DNA from: Pseudomonadota bacterium
GTDB lineage: Bacteria > Pseudomonadota > Gammaproteobacteria > Steroidobacterales > Woeseiaceae
Direction of reading: 5' to 3'
Assembly (NCBI GenBank): GCA_020027645.1
Contig: JAHKKM010000004.1
Coordinates: 1 to 59,048, forward strand
DNA: 59,048 nucleotides
The translations under genes were made by a program, and so were the position numbers. Below the pieces are notes generated by a model that saw only the letters and a program-made list of their open reading frames with translations, did no database searches and had not been told where the DNA came from. Every line of letters begins with the position of its first letter. Position 1 is the stretch's first letter. Of the stretch, positions 53,296-59,048 are shown one piece after another.

Positions 53296-54512
53296 ATGAT
53301 CAACAGATGAAAGAGCCGTTCGACATCGTCATCGTTGGTGCCGGTATGGTGGGCCTGACCCTGGCAACGCTGCTGGTCGAGAGCGAGTTTGCCGAGAGCC
53401 TGCGGGTCACTGTCGTGGACTCGGGAAATGAGCCGCGATTCGATATTTCTGCAGACGTCGACCTGCGGGTTTCGGCGATTTCGCCAGGTTCTGCGGAAAT
53501 CCTGAGCCGTGCCGGAGTGTGGCAAGAGATTCGTTCGATGCGTGCCTGTCCGTTTGTGGCGATGCGTGTCTGGGACGCCGATGGCAGTGTGGACGGGCCG
53601 GAGACCCTGTGCTTTGATGCGGCCGACTTCGCACTGGCAGAGCTCGGCAACATCGTCGAGAACACTTTGGTCCAGGATCGACTGCTGCGTCGGCTCGCCG
53701 GGCACGGACAACGAGTGCAGTTTGGCGCAAAAATTCACAGTGTGCGGGGCGCCGGGGACCGATTCCTCATGACCGCGGCCGACGCAACACCCATCCGGCC
53801 GGAATTGCTGATCGCCGCCGACGGAAGTAATTCTTTCGTACGCACCGCCGCCGGTATCCCCCTGCATGCCTGGCGCTATGCTCAATCGGCGTTTGTTACA
53901 CACCTGCGCCCGGAACAACAACATAGCGACACCGCATGGCAAAGATTCCTTCGTAGCGGGCCGATTGCCCTTTTGCCCCTGGCCGATGGCCGTGTATCGG
54001 TAGTCTGGTCGACAAGCGACGAACTGGCTCGTCAAGCCCTGGCAGCATCTGACGAGGAGCTCGGCCGGATGCTTGCTCAAGCGAGCGACTTTGTGCTCGG
54101 CAAACTGAGTCCTTGCGGTCCGCGCGGCTCATTTGCGTTGCGGGCGCAGTATGCTGCGAAGTACGCGTTGCCTGGTCTCGTTCTGGTTGGCGACGCGGCC
54201 CACAGTGTGCACCCGCTGGCGGGGCAGGGCGCGAATCTGGGACTTGCCGATGCCGCGGTGCTGACCGATGCGATCGGCGACGCGCTGGCGCGCGGAGAAT
54301 ACCCCGGGGACTTGCCGTGCCTGCGCCGTTATGAGCGAGCGCGCAAGGGCGCCAATCAGCTCATGCTCAGGTTCATCGACAGCATCTCCGGACTGTTTGC
54401 CAATGAGTCAGCGACCGTCTCCCGTCTGCGCGGCGGCGGTATGCGGCTGTTCAATCACAGCGGACCGGTACGCAGGCAGGTCGCCCGGGTCGCATTGGGA
54501 CTGCGCCGATAG
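53292..54512 (+). CDS. ubiI: Ubiquinone hydroxylase UbiI/VisC family
   Basis: A 406-aa FAD-dependent hydroxylase paralogous to UbiH. It shows IVIVGAGMVGLTLATLL at the N terminus, LIAADGSNSFVRTAAG, and VLVGDAAHSVHPLAGQGANL (~300). Position after pepP-ubiH supports UbiI (C5 hydroxylation), although UbiF/UbiL assignments within the family are hard to separate by eye. The start codon overlaps the ubiH stop. Confidence 0.88.
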   Translation: MNDQQMKEPFDIVIVGAGMVGLTLATLLVESEFAESLRVTVVDSGNEPRFDISADVDLRVSAISPGSAEILSRAGVWQEIRSMRACPFVAMRVWDADGSVDGPETLCFDAADFALAELGNIVENTLVQDRLLRRLAGHGQRVQFGAKIHSVRGAGDRFLMTAADATPIRPELLIAADGSNSFVRTAAGIPLHAWRYAQSAFVTHLRPEQQHSDTAWQRFLRSGPIALLPLADGRVSVVWSTSDELARQALAASDEELGRMLAQASDFVLGKLSPCGPRGSFALRAQYAAKYALPGLVLVGDAAHSVHPLAGQGANLGLADAAVLTDAIGDALARGEYPGDLPCLRRYERARKGANQLMLRFIDSISGLFANESATVSRLRGGGMRLFNHSGPVRRQVARVALGLRR

Positions 54513-54596
54513 GTTGCCAGACAGTGTAGAATCGTACGGGTATTGACCGGGCGCCGCTGCAGTAATCAACCAATTTAAAACAAAAAAGGCAGCTAA

Positions 54597-55991
54597 ATGA
54601 CCAAGAGCTATGTATGGGTACTGGCAGCGATTCTGACCGCGGTCGGAACGCTGATGTTCCTTTACAAGTGGCTGGTGCTCGGGTTTCCGGTGTATGAAAG
54701 ACAGGAAATACCGGCATGGACCGTCGAGACCACGATCCGGTTCGATAGCGGCCCCGGCTCGATCAAGGTCAACCTGCAGATTCCCAATCTGACTCCCGGC
54801 TTCGGCAAGCTCGATCATTATTCGGTTTCCAAGAATTTTGGTTTTGGCGTCAATTACGCAGGCGGTGGCCGGGAGGCGGAGTGGACGGTACGGCGGGCCG
54901 ACGGCGAGCAGACCCTGTTCTATCGAATCGTTGTCTATGAAGACAAGGGCAGCCAGCAGTCGGACACAACGCCCCCCTTTCCGATACCACCGCTCATCAA
55001 TGAGCCGCTACGCACAGCAGTTGAGGTGCTGGTTGCCGAAGTGCGTGACCACTCTGCCGATCCTGCATCTTTTACCGCCGAACTTCTGCGCCTCGTTAAC
55101 AACCCGTCGCCAAACTCCAATATCGAACTGATCCTGGCGGGTGCGCAATCGAGTTCGGACTTCGTGCAGATGATGACCACCATACTGGAGTTTGCCCGAA
55201 TTCCGGCGCGCATGATCCGCGGCCTGGTGCTCCAGGAACAGCAGCGCGAAATGATGCCCGTGCCCTGGCTGGAAATTCATGACGGGGCCGCGCAGAAGAA
55301 CTATCTGGACGCAATGGCAATCGCTGAAAAGCGCGCCGATATCGCACAGTCGACGCTGTTCGATTTTTCGCTGTACAGCCTGCCTATCCAGACTCAGTCT
55401 GTGTACAGCGTGATACTGATGATGCCGATTGGCGCATTGGTCATGGTTCTGATGCGAAACGTCGTCGGCATCGATGCGTTTGGCACATTCATGCCGGTAC
55501 TGATTGCACTCGCGTTTCGCGAGACACAGCTCTTTTGGGGCATTGTGCTGTTCGTGCTGTTGGTGGCAATGGGCCTGAGTATCCGGTTCCTGCTGGAACG
55601 TCTGCGGTTGCTGCTGGTGCCGCGACTCGCATCGGTACTCATAGTCGTGGTCTTGCTCATGATGCTGGTGAGTATTCTGTCGCACAAGCTGGGTATGGAA
55701 ACCGGTCTTTCGGTGGCACTGTTCCCGATGGTCATCATCGCCATGACGATCGAGCGCATGTCCGTTCTTTGGGAAGAACGGGGCCCGGGCGACGCGATGC
55801 GGGCCGGTATTGGCAGCCTGGTTGTGGCCATCGTCGCATACCTCGCGATGGGCATGGATTGGCTCGAGCATCTCGTTTTCGCATTCCCGGAATTGCTGCT
55901 GCTGGTGCTGGCCATCGTAATTATCCTTGGCCGATATACCGGATACCGGTTCACCGAACTGGGGCGATTCAAAGCCATAGGCAGGGATTGA
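54597..55991 (+). CDS. Inactive-transglutaminase seven-TM protein
   Basis: A 464-aa membrane protein of the family in which an inactive transglutaminase-like domain is fused to seven TM helices. One N-terminal helix (5-27) is followed by a periplasmic domain to about 250 (FVQMMTTILEFARIPARMIRGLVL is the transglutaminase-like strand, catalytic Cys not evident), then 6-7 helices from SVILMMPIGALVMVLM onward. The family is always paired with an ATP-grasp ligase, as here (1 base apart). AT-rich leader with TAGAAT at 54527-54532. Confidence 0.9.
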   Translation: MTKSYVWVLAAILTAVGTLMFLYKWLVLGFPVYERQEIPAWTVETTIRFDSGPGSIKVNLQIPNLTPGFGKLDHYSVSKNFGFGVNYAGGGREAEWTVRRADGEQTLFYRIVVYEDKGSQQSDTTPPFPIPPLINEPLRTAVEVLVAEVRDHSADPASFTAELLRLVNNPSPNSNIELILAGAQSSSDFVQMMTTILEFARIPARMIRGLVLQEQQREMMPVPWLEIHDGAAQKNYLDAMAIAEKRADIAQSTLFDFSLYSLPIQTQSVYSVILMMPIGALVMVLMRNVVGIDAFGTFMPVLIALAFRETQLFWGIVLFVLLVAMGLSIRFLLERLRLLLVPRLASVLIVVVLLMMLVSILSHKLGMETGLSVALFPMVIIAMTIERMSVLWEERGPGDAMRAGIGSLVVAIVAYLAMGMDWLEHLVFAFPELLLLVLAIVIILGRYTGYRFTELGRFKAIGRD

Positions 55992-55992
55992 A

Positions 55993-56982
55993 ATGTTGGG
56001 TGCCGCGAAACGCCTGAGGAACGCCGGCGTGCTCGGTTTGAACGAGCGCAACGCCGAGTTGATCATGCGGCTCAACCCGCGCCGCTTCTACCCTCGCGTC
56101 GACGACAAGGTACTGACGAAAAAGCTGGCAATCGACGCGGGGATGGCGGTGCCGCAGCTGTTTGGTGTAATCGACCACCAGGGTGATGTGAGCAAATTTG
56201 CGCAGATCGTCGATGGTCGGGAGAGCTTCGTTATCAAACCGGCCCAGGGCAGCGGCGGGGACGGGATCATCGTCATCGTCAGCAGAAGCAAGCGGCGCCG
56301 GGACAGTTTTCGCACCGCGGGCGGTGTAATCGTTTCTGAGGCGGAGCTGGAGCATCACATCTCGAATATCGTCAGCGGCCAGTACAGCCTGAGTGGAGGC
56401 AAGGATGCCGCACTGATCGAATATTGTGTACAGTTCGATCCGTTGTTCGAACAGGTCAGCTACCAGGGCGTGCCGGATATCCGGGTCATCGTCTACCGCG
56501 GCTATCCGATCATGGCGATGGTACGGTTGCCGACCCGTTCTTCCGATGGCAAGGCAAACCTGCACCAGGGCGCTGTCGGTGCCGGTGTCGATATGAGCAC
56601 TGGCATGACGCTGAAAGGCGTGCTCGGCATTGACGTTGTGGAGGAACATCCGGATACGGGCGCACCGATCGCGGGTCTCAGGATACCGCACTGGGATTTT
56701 ATCCTGCAGTCATCGGCTCGCGCCCTCGAAGTGACCGAGCTCGGTTATGTTGGCGTCGACATGGTTATCGATCGCAACCTCGGCCCGCTCATGCTTGAAA
56801 TGAATGCAAGGCCGGGCCTGAATATCCAGATAGCGAATGGGGTAGGGCTTGCCGGGCGTGTGGCCCGAATCGACGAGATCTACAACTCCGCCGATGACCC
56901 GGTAACACGCGCAAGAATTTCCAGGCACGAATTCGCAGCAGAACGCCAGGAATCCTTGCCGCTGGATGAAGTTGCCGCTTAG
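55993..56982 (+). CDS. Alpha-L-glutamate-ligase-like ATP-grasp protein
   Basis: A 329-aa ATP-grasp enzyme of the sugar-transferase-linked/RimK-like subgroup that accompanies inactive-transglutaminase membrane proteins. The ATP-grasp core FVIKPAQGSGGDGIIVI and the metal-binding end GPLMLEMNARPGLNIQIANG are clear. It probably forms an amide bond on a peptide or envelope component; substrate unknown. A retropepsin-like protease partner often found with this pair is not in the window. The last four bases overlap the converging DUF885 gene. Confidence 0.92.
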   Translation: MLGAAKRLRNAGVLGLNERNAELIMRLNPRRFYPRVDDKVLTKKLAIDAGMAVPQLFGVIDHQGDVSKFAQIVDGRESFVIKPAQGSGGDGIIVIVSRSKRRRDSFRTAGGVIVSEAELEHHISNIVSGQYSLSGGKDAALIEYCVQFDPLFEQVSYQGVPDIRVIVYRGYPIMAMVRLPTRSSDGKANLHQGAVGAGVDMSTGMTLKGVLGIDVVEEHPDTGAPIAGLRIPHWDFILQSSARALEVTELGYVGVDMVIDRNLGPLMLEMNARPGLNIQIANGVGLAGRVARIDEIYNSADDPVTRARISRHEFAAERQESLPLDEVAA

Positions 56983-58733
56983 TTGGCGTTTATCTGTGCC
57001 GCAAGCCAGCGATGCATGCGGGTCTCCAGGACTTCCAGTGGCAAAGCGCCACCGCCGAGCAAGGCATCGTGGAACGCGCGTATATCGAATGCGTCACCCA
57101 GTGTCTGTTCGGCATTACGTCTCAATTCCAGTATTTTGAGCTGACCGATCTTGTATGCCAGCGCCTGCCCAGGCCAGCCAATATAGCGATCGATTTCATT
57201 GATGATATCGAGCTCGGTCTTCGCCGCATTTGCCTTGAAAAAATCGATAGCCTGCTGACGTGTCCAGCCTTTGTAGTGCATGCCTGTGTCGACGACCAGG
57301 CGCACAGCGCGCCACATTTCATAGGTCAGGGCGCCGAATCGTGAGTATGGGTCCTTGTACAGACCAAGGTCATAACCCAGGCTTTCGCTGTACAGGCCCC
57401 AGCCTTCGGTGAATGCAGTGAATCCCGAGTATCGGCGAAAGTCGGGCATATCGCCCAGCTCCATCTGCAATGCAATTTGCAGATGATGCCCGGGCACGGC
57501 TTCGTGCACCGACAGCACTTCCATTTCGTACTTGGGCCGGACCTCGGGCTTGTAGAGATTGACGTAATAGTAGCCGGCACGGCTGCCATCGGCGGCCGGC
57601 TGACTGTAGTAAGCGGTGGTCGTGTCCGGTGCAATGTTGTCCGGAATCGGTCGCAGGCCATACGGCGTGCGCGGCAGTACCCCGAACAGCTTGACCAGCT
57701 CAGGATCGATGCGCTTGCAGATTGCAAGGTAGGCGTCGAACAGCTGTTCGGGCGTGTCGTAATAAAACTGTGGGTCGGTCCGGAGGAACTCGAGAAAATC
57801 CTCGAAGCTGCCGGCGAACTCCAGTTCGTCGATGATCAACTGCATCTCGCCGCGGATCCGTTGCACTTCCGAGAGCCCGAGACGGTGTATTTCGTCCGGG
57901 GTCATGTCAGTCGTCGTATAGACCCTGGTCCGGTATTCGTAAAACTCCTTGCCATCCGGCAACGACGATGCGTCGATGCTGTCGCGACTGGCGGGCAGGT
58001 AGGTATCGCTGAAGTAACTGCTGTACTTGCGGTAGGCGGGAACGACGGAATCGTCGATGATCTCCCTCGCGCTCGTCCGCAGGCGCTCCTGCTCGGCGGG
58101 TGGAATGCTGTCCGGAAGATTTCGGAATACCTTGTAGAAAGGGCTGTCTTCCGCGTTCTCGACGAGCTGTGCAGCAATCTGATCGGGTATGCGCTGCATG
58201 AGAATTTTCGGCGGCATGTAGCCCCTTTTTCGACCTTCTTCCTGCAAGGCCGTGGTCTGGTCGATCAGGCTCCCTACCGACGCCATGCGCCGCAGCCAAT
58301 CGTCATAATCGGCAATCGTCGTCAACGGGATTCGCTCAGCAACTTCGTCCAGCGTCTGCACGCCCCCGCGCTGGTTTACCGGCATCAGGTAGTCCCGAAA
58401 ACGGAACCCTTCGATGTCTGTCATCAGGTCGCGACGGAACAGCTCGTAGTTCAGCTGATTCGCATCGTCGAGTTGCGACGGGTCGATGGCGAGCAACCGT
58501 TGCATGAATTCACGCTGTTTCTCCTGTCGCAACTCGATGGCGCCGAGACTCGAATCTGCCCAGCTGCCGTTATAGCGACGGTCACCGAGCGACGATGCCA
58601 TGACCGGATTCTCACGGAGCTGCCATTCCCAGGCGTCCTCGAGCAAGGCCGCGAAATCGTCCGGTGCTGCAGCGATGGCGGAATTTCCGATAAGAATCAG
58701 CAGTGTCAGGGCAAAGTTTCGAATCATGCTCAT
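56979..58733 (-). CDS. DUF885 family metallopeptidase, exported
   Basis: A 584-aa protein with a signal peptide (MSMIRNFALTLLILIGNSAI, cleavage near AAA). Its DUF885 domain carries the zinc motif H-E-A-V-P-G-H-H near residue 408 (VLSVHEAVPGHHLQIAL) and the downstream GFTAFTEGWGLYSESLG. Such proteins act as periplasmic or secreted dipeptidases/carboxypeptidases. I chose ATG 58733 over the TTG start of the longer frame because it gives a clean signal peptide. It converges on the ATP-grasp gene with a 4-base overlap and diverges from the glycine riboswitch. Confidence 0.92.
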   Translation of the reverse strand: MSMIRNFALTLLILIGNSAIAAAPDDFAALLEDAWEWQLRENPVMASSLGDRRYNGSWADSSLGAIELRQEKQREFMQRLLAIDPSQLDDANQLNYELFRRDLMTDIEGFRFRDYLMPVNQRGGVQTLDEVAERIPLTTIADYDDWLRRMASVGSLIDQTTALQEEGRKRGYMPPKILMQRIPDQIAAQLVENAEDSPFYKVFRNLPDSIPPAEQERLRTSAREIIDDSVVPAYRKYSSYFSDTYLPASRDSIDASSLPDGKEFYEYRTRVYTTTDMTPDEIHRLGLSEVQRIRGEMQLIIDELEFAGSFEDFLEFLRTDPQFYYDTPEQLFDAYLAICKRIDPELVKLFGVLPRTPYGLRPIPDNIAPDTTTAYYSQPAADGSRAGYYYVNLYKPEVRPKYEMEVLSVHEAVPGHHLQIALQMELGDMPDFRRYSGFTAFTEGWGLYSESLGYDLGLYKDPYSRFGALTYEMWRAVRLVVDTGMHYKGWTRQQAIDFFKANAAKTELDIINEIDRYIGWPGQALAYKIGQLKILELRRNAEQTLGDAFDIRAFHDALLGGGALPLEVLETRMHRWLAAQINAN

Positions 58734-58820
58734 GGTCTCGTTGCGGCATTTCGATGCGTCATTGTTGCTGCCTTCCGCGCTGCTGGCAACCAACAGCTGA
58801 CTTGGCTATCATGCCCGCAC

Positions 58821-59000
58821 CAATCGAAAGCGTAAGCAGAAGAGTCCCCTTCAGGGGGCGCCGAAGGCGCAACTCGCTCGGAAACGCTCAGGCAAAAGGA
58901 CTCTTACGCTGATTGGCTCTGGAGAGAGGCCGGAAACGGCCCGCCGAAGGGGTAAGCGTCCGGTACGGCGTGAGATCTCTCAGGTAATCAGGACAGAGGG
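58821..59000 (+). promoter_or_regulatory. Tandem glycine riboswitch
   Basis: Two aptamers lie in tandem. Aptamer 1 (about 58841-58904) contains CGCCGAAGGCGCAACTC and GCTCAGGCAAAAGGACTCT. Aptamer 2 (58917-58998) contains CTCTGGAGAG, CCGCCGAAGGGGTAAGC and CTCTCAGGTAATCAGGACAGAG, with P1 CTCTG/CAGAG. Before aptamer 1, CAATC-GAAA-GCGTAAG (58821-58836) pairs with linker CTTACGC-T-GATTG (58903-58915), the leader-linker duplex with a kink-turn-like GAAA bulge. It should control the gene just beyond the right edge, most likely gcvT/gcvP or a glycine transporter. TATCAT at 58807-58812 may be its -10. Confidence 0.93.
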
Positions 59001-59048
59001 GCGACTGCGAAAGTCCCTGCTGGCAGCATCGACGTCAATATTTGATCG

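Noticed and set aside
57477-58835. A 452-codon plus-strand frame opposite the DUF885 gene
   Set aside because: The minus-strand gene has a signal peptide and zinc motif; the opposing frame has neither and runs into the riboswitch leader.
58871-58880. AACTCGCTCG in aptamer 1 as a third copy of the palindromic repeat family
   Set aside because: Only ten bases match and they fall within glycine-aptamer structure; chance similarity is more likely.

Overview
The window is a dense, moderately GC-rich bacterial chromosome segment of about 59 kb. It carries almost entirely core housekeeping genes and shows no prophage, CRISPR array or intact transposase. The content points to a gammaproteobacterium: an E. 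coli/Vfr-type CRP, the uvrA-MFS-ssb, miaB-ybeZ-ybeY-ybeX-lnt and pepP-ubiH-ubiI groups, zapA-6S RNA-fau, lptE, yhdP, and two ubiquinone hydroxylases plus Coq7. A free-living, possibly marine, sulfur-associated lineage such as Woeseiales-like bacteria would fit the single-chain ATP sulfurylase and the DUF885 and lysine-rich proteins, but that placement is only a guess.

Layout. 0-6.5 kb: tail of an ATP-grasp gene, a perfect 27-bp inverted repeat, uvrA (minus) diverging from an MFS transporter, then ssb and miaB. 6.5-10.9 kb: ybeZ-ybeY-corC-lnt. 10.9-13.8 kb: an AT-rich palindromic control region followed by tetR-cysC-sat and a 28-bp inverted repeat. 13.9-21.7 kb: leuS-lptE, an HExxH protein, a membrane protein, cysS-yidD, another membrane protein, and a merC/Trm112-like divergent pair around a candidate Zur box. 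21.8-32.7 kb: a tightly packed, partly overlapping series holA-nadD-rsfS-rlmH-maf-rng-yhdP-nit-tldD. 32.7-36.3 kb: two small genes, an AAA-FHA ATPase and purEK, which separate tldD from darP-pmbA. 36.3-43.2 kb: darP/pmbA, a YihY/BrkB protein, a signal-less BtuF-like protein, purC, djlA and rpe. 43.3-49.0 kb: crp, coq7, a DUF481 protein, rplM-rpsI, tRNA-Gln, rpiA, a lysine-rich histone-like gene and fau. 49.1-54.5 kb: a 6S RNA candidate, zapA, a TIGR02449 coiled coil, ygfB, pepP, ubiH and ubiI. 54.6-59.0 kb: an inactive-transglutaminase membrane protein with its ATP-grasp ligase, a DUF885 peptidase, and a tandem glycine riboswitch reading off the right edge.

Functionally the window links tRNA/rRNA maturation and translation (miaB, ybeY, leuS, cysS, rsfS, rlmH, rng, rplM, rpsI, darP), DNA replication and repair (uvrA, ssb, holA), envelope building (lnt, lptE, yhdP, yidD, zapA), purine synthesis (purE, purK, purC), NAD, folate and ubiquinone synthesis, and peptide maturation by TldD/PmbA.

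The most interesting departures from the ordinary are: a PmbA whose sequence keeps a full HExxxH zinc motif, the TetR-cysC-sat insertion, a candidate Zur-controlled merC/Trm112 pair, an AAA ATPase fused to an FHA domain, a 56-aa gene with a strong Shine-Dalgarno, a two-copy family of palindromic repeats with conserved loops, and well-formed RNA elements (6S RNA, tandem glycine riboswitch with leader-linker k-turn). All homology statements come from reading the translated sequences and recalling family features; no search was run.
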